64,000 bases of DNA from Cellulomonas sp. HZM (GCF_000708885.1 NZ_JEOE01000002.1:124001-188000); one strand, 5' to 3'; counted from the stretch's first letter, positions 45,056-54,529 are shown. The notes: generated by a model from the sequence alone, not told the origin. Translations and numbers: made by a program.

Positions 45056-45568
45056 GTGCCAACCTCGCCCCGCAGTCGTCGGTTGACGGCCGCCGACCGT
45101 GCGCGCGTCGCGCTGCGCCCCGGCGACCGCGTGCTCGCCTCGGCCACGCTCGCGGACGAGCGCGTGGTGGTCTGCAGCCGTCTCGCTCTGCACGTGCTCG
45201 CACCCGGCGAGATCCTGCGCACCCCGTGGGCCGACGTCGACCACGGTGCGCTCGACCCCGCGACCCGCACGCTCGTGGTCCGGTGGGTGTGGGGTGGGTC
45301 GAGCGAGCTGGCCTTCGCCGACGACCGCGCGTCCGTGGCCGTCGCGCAGACCTTCCGCGAGCGGGTGCAGCAGTCGGTCGTGCACACGACGAACGTCGCG
45401 CTCCCGGGTGGTCGGCGCGCCCGGGTCGCGCTGCGGCGCGACGAGGACGGCGAGCTGTTCAGCCAGGTCCTCGCCGACCCCGACGTCGACCTCGCCGACC
45501 CCGTCGTCGCGCGTCTCGTCGACGCCGCGGAGGACGACGTCCGCGACGCCGCAGGCCTTCCGCGCTGA
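45056..45568 (+). CDS. Conserved hypothetical protein
   Basis: 170 aa, no named family recognised. The N-terminal half is beta-rich (GDRVLASATLADERVVVCS, LALHVLAPGEILRTPWADVD), like a small PH-like barrel that senses or binds a ligand. The C-terminus is helical and acidic. No signal peptide or membrane helix. It lies between divergent DUF1206 and tRNA-Asn. Confidence 0.75.
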   Translation: MPTSPRSRRLTAADRARVALRPGDRVLASATLADERVVVCSRLALHVLAPGEILRTPWADVDHGALDPATRTLVVRWVWGGSSELAFADDRASVAVAQTFRERVQQSVVHTTNVALPGGRRARVALRRDEDGELFSQVLADPDVDLADPVVARLVDAAEDDVRDAAGLPR

Positions 45569-45647
45569 CGCTCGTCGCGCACCCGCCCGCGCCCCTGCCG
45601 GGTGTCCGGAGCACCCTGCGCCGGCTGCTAGAGTTCTTCCCGCACGA

Positions 45648-45720
45648 TCCCCCGTAGCTCAATTGGCAGAGCATTCGACTGTTAATCGAAGGGTTACTGG
45701 TTCGAGTCCAGTCGGGGGAG
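45648..45720 (+). tRNA. tRNA-Asn (anticodon GTT)
   Basis: 73 nt including discriminator G. Acceptor TCCCCCG/CGGGGGA, D arm GCTCAATTGGCAGAGC, anticodon loop CTGTTAA, T arm ACTGGTTCGAGTCCAGT. Confidence 0.97.
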
Positions 45721-45725
45721 CACAT

Positions 45726-45760
45726 CGAGGCCCTGACCAGCACCGCTGGTCGGGGCCTCG
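45726..45760 (+). terminator. Terminator of tRNA-Asn
   Basis: 16-bp stem with one T-G pair (45726-45741 with 45745-45760) and an ACC loop, followed by CCCCTTTC. Confidence 0.75.
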
Positions 45761-45810
45761 CCCCTTTCGCCGTGGGACGCGCCGACGCTGCTCGAGCCGC
45801 TGCGCTCCCC

Positions 45811-45816
45811 TACGCT
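45811..45816 (+). promoter_or_regulatory. -10 element, leaderless ybaK promoter
   Basis: TACGCT, 6 nt, then ATG 45823. Confidence 0.6.
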
Positions 45817-45822
45817 GCGGTC

Positions 45823-46302
45823 ATGGCAGCCTCCTCGCACCCCGCGGTCGACCGCGTGGTCGCCGACCTCGCCGACCGGGGTGTGGAGGCACGCGTGCGG
45901 TGGCTCGACGACGCCGTCACCACGGCGCAGCTCGCCGCCGACGCCCTCGGGGTCGACGTCGGGCAGATCGCGAACTCGCTCGTGTTCCTGCTCGACGACG
46001 AGCCTGTCCTGGTGCTCACGTCGGGCGCCCACCGCGTCGACACGACGTGGCTCGGCGAGCAGCTCGACGGCCGGATCACGCGCGCGTCCAAGGAGGTCGT
46101 GAAGGACGCGACCGGACAGGTCATCGGCGGTGTCGCACCGCTCGGGCACCCGGCTCCCGTGCGCACGTTCGTCGACGTGCACCTGGGCACGTACGACGAG
46201 GTGTGGGCCGCCGCCGGCCACGCGCGGACGGTGTTCCCGACGAGCTACGCCGAGCTGGTGCGCGTCACGGGCGGCACGCCCACCGCGGTAGAGCCGGGCT
46301 GA
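45823..46302 (+). CDS. YbaK/EbsC-type aminoacyl-tRNA deacylase
   Basis: 159 aa. YbaK/ProX fold that clears mischarged tRNAs. Conserved pieces: LGVDVGQIANSLVFLLDDEP, ASKEVVKDATGQVIGGVAPL with the catalytic Lys/Gly loop, and GHARTVFPTSYAELVRVTGG. Substrate (Cys-tRNA-Pro, Ala-tRNA or other) cannot be set by eye. Confidence 0.92.
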   Translation: MAASSHPAVDRVVADLADRGVEARVRWLDDAVTTAQLAADALGVDVGQIANSLVFLLDDEPVLVLTSGAHRVDTTWLGEQLDGRITRASKEVVKDATGQVIGGVAPLGHPAPVRTFVDVHLGTYDEVWAAAGHARTVFPTSYAELVRVTGGTPTAVEPG

Positions 46303-46324
46303 CCTCCCGCCGTCGAGCTGGCGG

Positions 46325-47110
46325 TCAGGCGGCCGCCGCGAGGTCGACCGGCTCCTCGACACGGGTCGGTGCGAACATCCGCTGGACGACCACCACGAGC
46401 GCCCACGACACCCCGAAGACCGCCGCACCCGCGGCCGCGTCGAGCAGGAAGTGGTTGCCCGTCGCGATGATGACGAACAACGTCGCGGTGGGGAAGAGCA
46501 CCGCGATCACGCGCTGCCAGCGCACGACGGTCGCCCGGAAGAACGCCACGCCGCACCACAGCGCCCAGCCGAAGTGCATGGACGGCATCGCGGCGAACTG
46601 GTTGGACACGCCGTGCCCGCCCTCGCCCGGGGCCTTGCCCCAGATGCCGAAGACCTCGACGGTGTCGATGTACCCGGCGCCGGGCAGCAGTCGCGGTGGC
46701 GCCGCCGGGAAAGCCCAGTAGATCGCGAGCGCCATCGTCGTCATGACCACCAGGACCGTCCGGTGGGCGTGATAGATGCCGGGCGTGCGGAACCACATCC
46801 AGCCCAGCACGAAGATGGCCGACGGCAGGAACAACGTCGCGTACATGTAGTTGGCGACCGTGATCCCAGGCAGGAAGCTCGCCGCCCAGTGGTTGATCGC
46901 GTGCTCGGCGTCGACGCCGAGCCACGTCTCGACGCGCAGGATCTCTCGCGAGTGGTGGAAGGCCAGAGCGGTGCGGTTGGGCGCGTGGTTGCGGATGATC
47001 GAGTACACGACGTAGATCGCGACCATGATCGCGGCCTCGCGTGCGATCAGCACGTGCCGCGCCCGCTTCGCCCCCGTCGCCTCCCCCTGCGACACGGGAC
47101 GCGACGTCAC
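46325..47110 (-). CDS. PAP2 superfamily membrane phosphatase/transferase
   Basis: 261 aa with six membrane helices. The PAP2 active site appears as MPSMHFGWALWCG (C2, SxH) and ATGNHFLLDAAAG (C3, HxxxD). It resembles Aur1/IPC-synthase-like PAP2 proteins of actinobacteria that act on lipid phosphates or transfer inositol phosphate. GTG 47110 overlaps the stop of a 27-codon ORF. Confidence 0.88.
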   Translation of the reverse strand: MTSRPVSQGEATGAKRARHVLIAREAAIMVAIYVVYSIIRNHAPNRTALAFHHSREILRVETWLGVDAEHAINHWAASFLPGITVANYMYATLFLPSAIFVLGWMWFRTPGIYHAHRTVLVVMTTMALAIYWAFPAAPPRLLPGAGYIDTVEVFGIWGKAPGEGGHGVSNQFAAMPSMHFGWALWCGVAFFRATVVRWQRVIAVLFPTATLFVIIATGNHFLLDAAAGAAVFGVSWALVVVVQRMFAPTRVEEPVDLAAAA

Positions 47111-47190
47111 GCGCCTGCCTCGATGTCGAGCACCGCGCGCGCGGCGCGCGCGACCAGGCCGCGACGGGGTACCGCACGAACCGTAGGCAT
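47107..47190 (-). CDS. 27-codon ORF coupled to the PAP2 gene (possible leader peptide)
   Basis: MPTVRAVPRRGLVARAARAV... ending in a TGA that overlaps the PAP2 GTG start (GTGA). It is Arg/Ala-rich and lies on what should be the PAP2 transcript. Translation of this leader would deliver ribosomes to the PAP2 start, which has no ribosome site of its own. Confidence 0.45.
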   Translation of the reverse strand: MPTVRAVPRRGLVARAARAVLDIEAGA

Positions 47191-47382
47191 GCTCCGATTG
47201 TGGCACTCGAACGTGCGGTGTACAGGCGTTTTCGGGCACAGGAACGGACAGTTTCGCGGTGATCTGGGCCACGCGGCGAGGACGCTGTCCGCCCGCTGGA
47301 CACCCGGGGACCTCTGCCTCACACTTGCGCTGCCCCTCTTGATGGTCCGGCCGCCGACGGCCGGGGAAGGAACCTCGCGGCC

Positions 47383-48174
47383 GTGCTGCGCACCGTGACA
47401 TCCCACCTCAGCCTCGACGTGCGCGCCCCGCTCGAGCTCATCCTCTCCGTCGCCGTGGCGGACGGCGCCTACGACCGGTCCGAGCAGCTCGCGGTGAGGC
47501 ACGACGACGGTCCGCTCGACGCCCTCGAGATCAAGACCTCCCACGGAGGTCGGGTGCACCGTGTGCTCGCCCCGGCCGGTCGCGTCGTCGTCGACTACTC
47601 CGCGGTGGTCCACGGGCAGGCGGACGTGCCCGCCGTCGACGACGTCGACCTCGTCGAGTACCGCCGCCCGAGCAGGTACGCCGACTCGGACCGGCTGCTC
47701 GCGTTCGCGCGTGACCAGTTCCGCGGCCTCGCGGGCTCCGAGCTGCTCGACGCGGTCGTCGACTGGGTGCACGGGCACGTCACGTACCTGTCGGGTTCGA
47801 GCCTGCCGACCGACGGCGCGACCGACACCCTCCTCAAGCGCCGGGGCGTGTGCCGGGACTTCGCGCACCTCGTCGTCGCGCTGCTGCGCGCGTGCGACAC
47901 GCCCGCCCGTCTGACCTCGGTCTACGCACCCGGGCTCAAGCCGATGGACTTCCATGCCGTCGCGGAGGCGTACGTCGACGGGACGTGGCTCGTGGTGGAC
48001 GCGACCCGGCTGGCTCCGCTGGGCTCGCTCCTGCGCATCGCGACCGGCCGGGATGCCACCGACACGGCGTTCCTCTCCTACTACGGCGGCTCGCTCACGC
48101 TGCGCGCGATGACCGTGACCGCTTCCACGCACGGCGAGCAGCCGACGACCGACGGGCCCCACGTGCTGCGCTGA
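47383..48174 (+). CDS. Transglutaminase-like cysteine protease family protein
   Basis: 263 aa, N-terminal beta domain then a transglutaminase core: RRGVCRDFAHLVVALLRACD with the catalytic Cys, DFHAVAEAYVDGTWLVVDAT with His and Asp. Cytoplasmic (no signal peptide). Substrate unknown. GTG 47383 stands 12 nt from GGGGAAGG; GTG 47395 is an alternative. A small hairpin (47347-47364) precedes the ribosome site. Confidence 0.88.
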   Translation: MLRTVTSHLSLDVRAPLELILSVAVADGAYDRSEQLAVRHDDGPLDALEIKTSHGGRVHRVLAPAGRVVVDYSAVVHGQADVPAVDDVDLVEYRRPSRYADSDRLLAFARDQFRGLAGSELLDAVVDWVHGHVTYLSGSSLPTDGATDTLLKRRGVCRDFAHLVVALLRACDTPARLTSVYAPGLKPMDFHAVAEAYVDGTWLVVDATRLAPLGSLLRIATGRDATDTAFLSYYGGSLTLRAMTVTASTHGEQPTTDGPHVLR

Positions 48175-48191
48175 GGCGTGAGCGCTCGACG

Positions 48192-49298
48192 TCACGACTC
48201 GTCCGTGGCGACGTCGTGCGCGTCGGCCTTCGACGTCCTGCCACGCGTCGCGTCCTGGACCACGCGTGCGCGGCTCTCCAGCAGACGTGTCACCAGCTCC
48301 TGGCAGAACCCGAACAGGAGGGCGAAGACGGCGACCTGCGAGACCCGGGTGAGCGCCAGGCCCGGGACCTCGCCGCTCTGCACGAGGAGCACACCGACGA
48401 CCGCCGTGAGCCCGCCCAGCGGCACCCGCAGCAGCGACAGCGCCGGGGTGATCCGGTACGGCGACGCCCCGGGGCTCGCACGGCGCATCGCGACGATCGC
48501 GGCCAGCGCCCCGCCCAGCGCACCGAGGAACGCGACCACCCGCGCGTCGTCCGCCCCCGGTGCTCCACCGCCCGGGCACACCGGCGCAGCGCCCGCCTCG
48601 GCGACGCACAGCGGCAGGAAGCCCGGGTGCGTGCCGGCGACGACGAGGGTGAGCGCGAGCGCGACGGTCGCGAGCGCGGCGACCCGGAGCAGGCGATTGC
48701 GCCAGTCCCGCAGCCGGCGGTGCTCGTCGTCGCCGATCTCGAGCGCCGCCTGCAGCGCGGCACCGACCGTGACACGGTCCTCGTCGGTCGCGGCGCCCTC
48801 CTGCACACGGCCGGCCAGGTCCGTGTCCTCGAGCGCGAGACGCACGGGGTCGCCCTTGGCGAGGCGGAGCACCGCGCGACGTCGGGCGTCGACGACGTAG
48901 CGCGCCAGGGCCGTGTCGGCGACGACCAGCGGCAGCTGCGACTGCGCGAGGTGCACGCAGCTCCACGCCGTCTCGATGCTGGTGCCGTTCCACCACTGCC
49001 GGCGCGGGAACGGCGGCAGCGTCGCTCTGCGGGCCGCCGCGAGCTGCGCGTCGATGTCGGAGCGCCGGGGTGCCGGGACGCCTCGGGCCTGCACCTCGAG
49101 GTCGTCGACTCGATGACGCACCTCGACCTGCCAGGGCTGCACGCGCGTGGAGTGCGACCACCACCGGGCGTGCGGGGCGGGCAACGCGTCGGGGCCCGGC
49201 GCTGCCCCGGCGCGTCCGTCCGGACGGTGCTGTGGACGTGCGCCGCGCGCGGCCGGGGCGTCGACCGCGACGAGCGGGTGCGAGATCTGTGCCGTCAT
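48192..49298 (-). CDS. Hypothetical membrane protein
   Basis: 368 aa, no named family. About 200 N-terminal residues are soluble (RQWWNGTSIETAWSCVHLAQ, DDEHRRLRDWRNRLLRVAAL), followed by four hydrophobic helices (LATVALALTLVVAGTH, FLGALGGALAAIVAM, LGGLTAVVGVLLVQSG, VAVFALLFGFCQELVTRLL). ATG 49298 has AGGA upstream. Convergent with the transglutaminase gene. Confidence 0.75.
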   Translation of the reverse strand: MTAQISHPLVAVDAPAARGARPQHRPDGRAGAAPGPDALPAPHARWWSHSTRVQPWQVEVRHRVDDLEVQARGVPAPRRSDIDAQLAAARRATLPPFPRRQWWNGTSIETAWSCVHLAQSQLPLVVADTALARYVVDARRRAVLRLAKGDPVRLALEDTDLAGRVQEGAATDEDRVTVGAALQAALEIGDDEHRRLRDWRNRLLRVAALATVALALTLVVAGTHPGFLPLCVAEAGAAPVCPGGGAPGADDARVVAFLGALGGALAAIVAMRRASPGASPYRITPALSLLRVPLGGLTAVVGVLLVQSGEVPGLALTRVSQVAVFALLFGFCQELVTRLLESRARVVQDATRGRTSKADAHDVATDES

Positions 49299-49380
49299 GA
49301 CGTCGTCCTGACGTCGAAGGTCGGTCCGAGGGCGGACCCTGTCACCCGTAAGGGTGATGCGGGTCGTCCTCAGATACGCG

Positions 49381-51318
49381 TCAGGCGCTCTCGCGCAACG
49401 TCCGGCGGCGGCCCTCGACGGCCACCAGCTCCGCGAACGCCGCCGAGTACGCGGCGGGGTCGGCGTCGGCGTCCATGCGCTGCAGGCGTCCGCGCAGCTC
49501 GGCGATGTGCCGCGTGAACCCCATCTCCACGAGGCGCACGACGACGCCGCGCGCGTAGTCCGCGATCGCCTCTGGACGATCCTCGGGCAGCGGCGCGACG
49601 GCGAGCTCCGTGACGAGCGCGCGCACCGGCTCCGCCGCCTCCTCGATCACCGCTCCGACCCAGCCGGTCGCGTCGTCCGGCGTGCTCAGAGGTCTCGCGA
49701 CCGCGAGGCCGCCAGCAGCACGGATCGCCTCGTGCACGGCACGGTAGGCGGGTGCGGCGAACGCGTCGGCGGCGAGCTCGTCGAACTGCTCCGGCACGAG
49801 CAGCGGCTGCTGCAGCACCACCTCGAGCGCGGTGCGCTCGACCTGCGCGACGGGGTCGCGGCGGTCGGGCACCGGCATGCGGACCGGTGCGGGCGCCGCG
49901 TCGCTCGTCGTGCGCTCGTCGAGCCGGCGCTGCCCGCGATCGGCGGGCGCTCCCCCGCGCGACGCCTGCGCGACGGCTCGGCGGACGGGCTCGACGTCCT
50001 CCATGCCGAGCCAGCCCGCGAGCAGGCGCGTGTACTCGGGTCGCAGCGCGGCGTCCCGGATCCCCGCGACCACGGGCGCCGCGGCCCGCAGCGCACCGAC
50101 ACGGCCCTCGGCCGTCGCGAGGTCGTACGCGGCGAGCGTGGACTGGATCACGAACGCGTACAGCGGACGCCGGGCCGCGACGAGCGCACGCACGGCGTCG
50201 GGGCCGCGCGACTGCCGCAGCTCGCACGGGTCCTGGCCGCTCGGCTCGACGGCCACGAACGTCTGCGCCGAGAACGTCTGGTCCTCGCCGAACGCGCGCA
50301 GGGCCGCCTTGCGCCCGGCCTCGTCGCCGTCGAACGTGAAGATGATCTCGCCGCCCACGGACGTGCCGGACGCGAGCTGGACGCCCCCGCTGCCACCGCT
50401 GTCGCCGATCAGGCGGCGCACGACGCGCGCGTGGTCCGAGCCGAACGCGGTGCCGCACGTGGCGACCGCGGTCCCGACGCCCGACAGGTGCATCGCCATG
50501 ACGTCGGTGTAGCCCTCGACGACGACCACGCGCTTCTCGCGCTGCATCTCCCGCTTGGCGAGGTCCAGCCCGTACAGCACGTGGGACTTGCGGTAGAGCG
50601 GGGTCTCCGGGGTGTTGAGGTACTTGGGTCCGGGGTCTTCCTCGAACAGGCGGCGCGCACCGAAGCCGATCGTCTCGCCCGTGACCTCGCGGATCGGCCA
50701 CACGAGGCGGCCGCGGAACCGGTCGTAGATGCCGCGCTGGCCCTGGCTGACGAGACCCGACGCCAGCAGCTCCGCCTCGGTGAACCCGCGTCCGCGCAGG
50801 TGCCGCAGCAGCCCGTCCCACCCCTGCGGTGCGAAGCCGACGCCGAACTGCTCGGCCGCGCCGCGGTCGAAACCGCGCTCGGCCAGGAACGCGCGACCTG
50901 CAGCCGCGCCCGGGCTGACCAGCTGCTCGCGGTAGAACTGCTCGGCGACCGCGTGGGCCTCGACGAGTCGACGCCGCTTGCCGGGCTCCTCGCCCGGCCG
51001 CGGCGCGCCGCCCTCCTCGTACCTGAGCTGGATGCCGACCCGCCCCGCGAGGTACTCGACAGCCTCCGTGAACCCGAGACCGTCGACCTTCTGCACGAAC
51101 GAGATGACGTCCCCGCCCTCGCCGCAGCCGAAGCAGTGGTAGCGACCCACGTGCGGGCGGACGTGGAACGACGGCGAGCGCTCGTCGTGGAACGGGCACA
51201 GGCCCTTCAGCGACCCGACGCCCGCGGGCTTCAACGTGACGTGCGCACCGACGATCTCCTCGATCCGGGCGCGCTCGCGGACCGCCTCCACGTCCTCCCG
51301 CCGGATGCGTCCCGCCAC
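49381..51318 (-). CDS. dnaG: DNA primase
   Basis: 645 aa; makes RNA primers at the replication fork. CHC2 zinc finger C41, H44, C62, C65. The TOPRIM catalytic core includes VVVVEGYTDVMAMH and FTFDGDEAGRKAA. The C-terminal region (about 450-645) is the DnaB-interacting helical domain. GTG 51318 stands 7 nt behind TAGACT. dgt follows upstream on the same strand, as in other actinobacteria. Confidence 0.97.
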   Translation of the reverse strand: MAGRIRREDVEAVRERARIEEIVGAHVTLKPAGVGSLKGLCPFHDERSPSFHVRPHVGRYHCFGCGEGGDVISFVQKVDGLGFTEAVEYLAGRVGIQLRYEEGGAPRPGEEPGKRRRLVEAHAVAEQFYREQLVSPGAAAGRAFLAERGFDRGAAEQFGVGFAPQGWDGLLRHLRGRGFTEAELLASGLVSQGQRGIYDRFRGRLVWPIREVTGETIGFGARRLFEEDPGPKYLNTPETPLYRKSHVLYGLDLAKREMQREKRVVVVEGYTDVMAMHLSGVGTAVATCGTAFGSDHARVVRRLIGDSGGSGGVQLASGTSVGGEIIFTFDGDEAGRKAALRAFGEDQTFSAQTFVAVEPSGQDPCELRQSRGPDAVRALVAARRPLYAFVIQSTLAAYDLATAEGRVGALRAAAPVVAGIRDAALRPEYTRLLAGWLGMEDVEPVRRAVAQASRGGAPADRGQRRLDERTTSDAAPAPVRMPVPDRRDPVAQVERTALEVVLQQPLLVPEQFDELAADAFAAPAYRAVHEAIRAAGGLAVARPLSTPDDATGWVGAVIEEAAEPVRALVTELAVAPLPEDRPEAIADYARGVVVRLVEMGFTRHIAELRGRLQRMDADADPAAYSAAFAELVAVEGRRRTLRESA

Positions 51319-51325
51319 GGCCCGA

Positions 51326-51331
51326 AGTCTA
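51326..51331 (-). promoter_or_regulatory. -10 element of a leaderless dnaG promoter
   Basis: TAGACT on the minus strand, 7 nt before GTG 51318, in the 48-bp gap after dgt. Confidence 0.55.
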
Positions 51332-51366
51332 GGCGCCCCGGCCTTGCCGCAGGCGCGGGCCGTGGA

Positions 51367-52653
51367 TCAGTGCCGCGGCGGGTGGACGAGGCGGGCGTGC
51401 AGGTCGGCGGCGGAGACGTCCGTGAGCGACGCGACCTGGTCGACCACGACGCGCAGTCGGGCGGCGTCGTCGGCCGCCTCGCGCCAGTCCGCGGCGAACG
51501 GCGGCTCGAGCGCGATCGGCGCCCGCTCGGACAGGACGTGCACCAGGTCGGTCAGCACCTCGCGCTGGCGCTGGTACAGAGGTTCGAGCTCGCGGGGGGC
51601 CATCACGTAGGCGACGGCCAGGCCCTTGAGCACCAGGATCTCCGCGAGCGTGCCGTGCGGGACCACGAGGTCCGCCGCGTACCGGGTGAGCGGCCCGGGG
51701 CCGAACTCCTCGCGCGTCGCCTTCTGCGACGCCTTCGCGAACCGGCCGATGAGCTGGCTCGTCGCGTCCTTGAGCATCGCGAGCGCAGCGCGCGAACCGT
51801 CGAACCCGTGGCCCCACAGCCGGGCGCGCACGAGACGGTCCATCGCGTCGCGCAGCCCGTCGGCGCTCACCGCGTCGCCGTACCAGGTGCTGACGGCCTC
51901 GACGACGCGCTCGCGCTCGTCGGGCTGCGTGAGCACGGCGAGGTCCAGGCGCCCGCCCACCACCGCGTCCTCGACGTCGTGCACCGAGTAGGAGATGTCG
52001 TCGGCCAGGTCCATGACCTGGGCCTCGAGGCACTTGCGGCCCTCGGGAGCGTCGCGGCGCAGCCACTCGAACACGGGCAGGTCGTCCTCGTAGACACCGA
52101 ACTTGTGCGTCGGTCGCCCGCTCGCGGCGCTGACCGGACCCTGCAGGTAGCGCCACGGGTACTTGACCGATGCGTCGAGCGACGCGCGCGTGAGGTTGAG
52201 ACCGACGGACCGCCCGTCCGGGCCGACGACCTTCGGCTCGAGCCGTGTCAGCAGCCGCAGCGTCTGCGCGTTCCCCTCGAACCCGCCGATGTCGCGCGAG
52301 AGCTGCGCGAGCGCGCGCTCGCCGTTGTGCCCGAACGGCGGGTGCCCGAGGTCGTGCGCGAGGCACGCGGTGTCGACGACGTCCGGATCGCACCCCAGTG
52401 CCTTGCCGATCTCGCGGCCCACCTGCGCGACCTCGAGCGTGTGCGTGAGGCGGGTGCGCACGAAGTCGTCGGACGACGGACCGAGCACCTGGGTCTTCGC
52501 GCCGAGGCGCCGCAGGGCCGACGAGTGGACGAGGCGAGCCCGGTCGCGCTCGAACGCCGTGCGCGACCGCGACTTCGAGCCCTCGGTGACCCACCGCTCG
52601 CGGTCCGCGCCGACGTAGCCGTCGAGGGCGCGGGTCTCGTCGAGCGCGGTCAC
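51367..52653 (-). CDS. dgt: Deoxyguanosinetriphosphate triphosphohydrolase-like protein
   Basis: 428 aa HD-domain dNTP triphosphohydrolase. RLTHTLEVAQVGREI and CLAHDLGHPPFGHNGE give the metal-binding H...HD pattern; DLADDISYSVHDVEDAV supplies the last Asp. It adjusts dNTP pools or has a house-cleaning role, and sits next to dnaG in many actinobacteria. GTG 52653 stands 6 nt from TAGGCT. Confidence 0.95.
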   Translation of the reverse strand: MTALDETRALDGYVGADRERWVTEGSKSRSRTAFERDRARLVHSSALRRLGAKTQVLGPSSDDFVRTRLTHTLEVAQVGREIGKALGCDPDVVDTACLAHDLGHPPFGHNGERALAQLSRDIGGFEGNAQTLRLLTRLEPKVVGPDGRSVGLNLTRASLDASVKYPWRYLQGPVSAASGRPTHKFGVYEDDLPVFEWLRRDAPEGRKCLEAQVMDLADDISYSVHDVEDAVVGGRLDLAVLTQPDERERVVEAVSTWYGDAVSADGLRDAMDRLVRARLWGHGFDGSRAALAMLKDATSQLIGRFAKASQKATREEFGPGPLTRYAADLVVPHGTLAEILVLKGLAVAYVMAPRELEPLYQRQREVLTDLVHVLSERAPIALEPPFAADWREAADDAARLRVVVDQVASLTDVSAADLHARLVHPPRH

Positions 52654-52659
52654 GCACCC

Positions 52660-52665
52660 AGCCTA
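52660..52665 (-). promoter_or_regulatory. -10 element of a leaderless dgt promoter
   Basis: TAGGCT on the minus strand, 6 nt before GTG 52653. Confidence 0.6.
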
Positions 52666-52675
52666 ACGATCGACC

Positions 52676-54529
52676 TCAGGCCAGCCGCCACACCCCGACC
52701 GTCGGGCCGGCCCCCGGCAGCACGAGCCCGTCGTCGGTGGCCGCGAGGTCGACGTCGCCGTACAGCGTCGTCGCCGCGCCGCGCGTCAGGAGGTGGCGGG
52801 GCAACGTCGCGCCGGACCACGGCGAGCGCGCGAGGAGGACGAGCACCCGCTCGTCGCGGGTCTCGCGCAGGTACGCGACCGCGTCGTCGGCCACGACGGC
52901 CCAGCGCAGCCCGCCGTCCCGCAGCGCTCGCGACGAGCGGCGCAGCGCGATGAGCGCGCGGTACACCTCGAACGTCGCGGGGTCCCAGCGCGGACCGCCG
53001 CCGGCCGCGATGTCGTCCCACGGCATCGGGACGCGCGCGTGCTCGCCGTTGACGCCGGTCGCGCCGCCCTCGTCGCCCGCGAACAGCACGGGCGTGCCCG
53101 GGTAGGTCAGCAGGAGCGCCGCGGCGACCTCCTGCAGCGCCGCGGAGCCGACCACGGTGCGCAGGCGAGCGGTGTCGTGCGACGCGAGCATGTTCCACTG
53201 GTGCCGCGTCACGGACCACGGGACGGCGGAGTCGAAGTCGCGCATCGTCGCGACCATCGACCCCGCGCCGCGGTGCGGCACCGGTGCGGGCAGTCCCATG
53301 AACGACGCCGGCGTCCCCGGCTCCCCCAGCCACGTCCACGCGGGTCGCGTGAACGCGGAGTAGTTCATGTTGACGTGCCAGCCGCCCACGCCCAGGTCGG
53401 CCGCGGCGTCGTGGAAGTGCTCCGAGACGAGCACCGCGTCGGGGTTCTGCGCCTCGATCGTCGCGCGGATGGTGCGCGCGACCTCGTGCGTGAGATCCAG
53501 CTCGCCGTAGCGGCCGGTCATGTTCGCGACGTCGATGCGCCAGCCGTCCACCGAGAACGGCGCGCGCAGCCAGCGCCCGATCACCGAGCCCGGGCCGTCG
53601 ATCATGCGAGCGGTGACCTCGGGCGAGCGGTAGTCCAGCTTCGGCAGCGAGGCGTGCTCGAGCCACCCGACGTAGCCAGGGTCGCCGGTGGTCCAGTAGT
53701 AGAACGACGCCTCGGTCGACGAGCTGTCGTCGCGAGCGCGTGCGAACCACTCGTGGCCGGCGCCCGTGTGGTTCGTCGTGAGGTCGGCGACCAGGCGCAT
53801 GCCGCGGCCGTGCAGCGCGGCGGACAGCGACGCGTAGGCCGCGTCCCCGCCGAGCAGCGGGTCCACCTCGTCGAACGTGGTCGCGTCGTAGCGGTGGTTC
53901 GACCGGGACGGGAACACGGGTGTCAGGTAGAGGGTGTCGACTCCGAGCCGCTGCAGGTGGTCGAGGTGCTGCTCGATCCCGGCCAGGTCGCCCCCGTACA
54001 GCTGCTCGGGCGTTCCCGGGCCCTGCGCGATGGGCTCGTCGGACCAGTCTGCGGGGAGCGCCCAGTCCGGCAGCGGTCCCGCGGGAGGCCCGTCGTGACC
54101 CGACGAGCGCGCGAAGCGGTCCGGGAACACCTGGTAGACCACCGCGTCGTCGAGCCAGCCCGGCGCCGGCGCGTGCACCGTGAGCCGGAAGTCGGCCGCG
54201 TCCGTGACGTCGCGATCGTGCACGCCCGTGCCGTTGACCCAGCGGTAGCCGCCAGGCTCGTCGAGCAGGAAGCGGTAGCCGGTGACGGGGTTGTGCACCA
54301 GCACGTCCGCGACGTACCAGCGCTCGTGCGCATCCGCGTGGTCGAGCCGCGCGAGCGACATCCGTGGCTCGCCGTCACGGACCGTGCGCACCCACACCGC
54401 ACGCTCGTCGCCGCCGGCCGGTACGCGCAGGCGCACGGGGACGACGTCGCCGAGCCGCGGCGTGGCGCGCGGGACGTACAGCTCCGACCCGTCGTGGTGC
54501 GGGCCGAGCTGGTGGGACGGACCGCTCAT
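52676..54529 (-). CDS. GH13 alpha-glucosidase/neopullulanase-type enzyme
   Basis: 617 aa, intracellular. An N-terminal beta domain (about residues 1-120, CBM34-like) precedes the GH13 barrel: DAVVYQVFPDRFA, LVADLTTNHTG, FSVDGWRIDVANM (nucleophile Asp), VLVSEHFHD (acid Glu) and LASHDTARL (third Asp). The layout matches maltogenic amylase/cyclomaltodextrinase/neopullulanase enzymes that cut imported maltodextrins. ATG 54529 overlaps the malG stop (ATGA), making this the last gene of the malEFG operon. Confidence 0.92.
   Translation of the reverse strand: MSGPSHQLGPHHDGSELYVPRATPRLGDVVPVRLRVPAGGDERAVWVRTVRDGEPRMSLARLDHADAHERWYVADVLVHNPVTGYRFLLDEPGGYRWVNGTGVHDRDVTDAADFRLTVHAPAPGWLDDAVVYQVFPDRFARSSGHDGPPAGPLPDWALPADWSDEPIAQGPGTPEQLYGGDLAGIEQHLDHLQRLGVDTLYLTPVFPSRSNHRYDATTFDEVDPLLGGDAAYASLSAALHGRGMRLVADLTTNHTGAGHEWFARARDDSSSTEASFYYWTTGDPGYVGWLEHASLPKLDYRSPEVTARMIDGPGSVIGRWLRAPFSVDGWRIDVANMTGRYGELDLTHEVARTIRATIEAQNPDAVLVSEHFHDAAADLGVGGWHVNMNYSAFTRPAWTWLGEPGTPASFMGLPAPVPHRGAGSMVATMRDFDSAVPWSVTRHQWNMLASHDTARLRTVVGSAALQEVAAALLLTYPGTPVLFAGDEGGATGVNGEHARVPMPWDDIAAGGGPRWDPATFEVYRALIALRRSSRALRDGGLRWAVVADDAVAYLRETRDERVLVLLARSPWSGATLPRHLLTRGAATTLYGDVDLAATDDGLVLPGAGPTVGVWRLA

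Noticed and set aside
47107-49164. 685-codon minus-strand open frame
   Set aside because: Mostly a shadow of the transglutaminase and the 48192-49298 gene. Only its last 27 codons, starting at 47190, were kept as a possible leader ORF.
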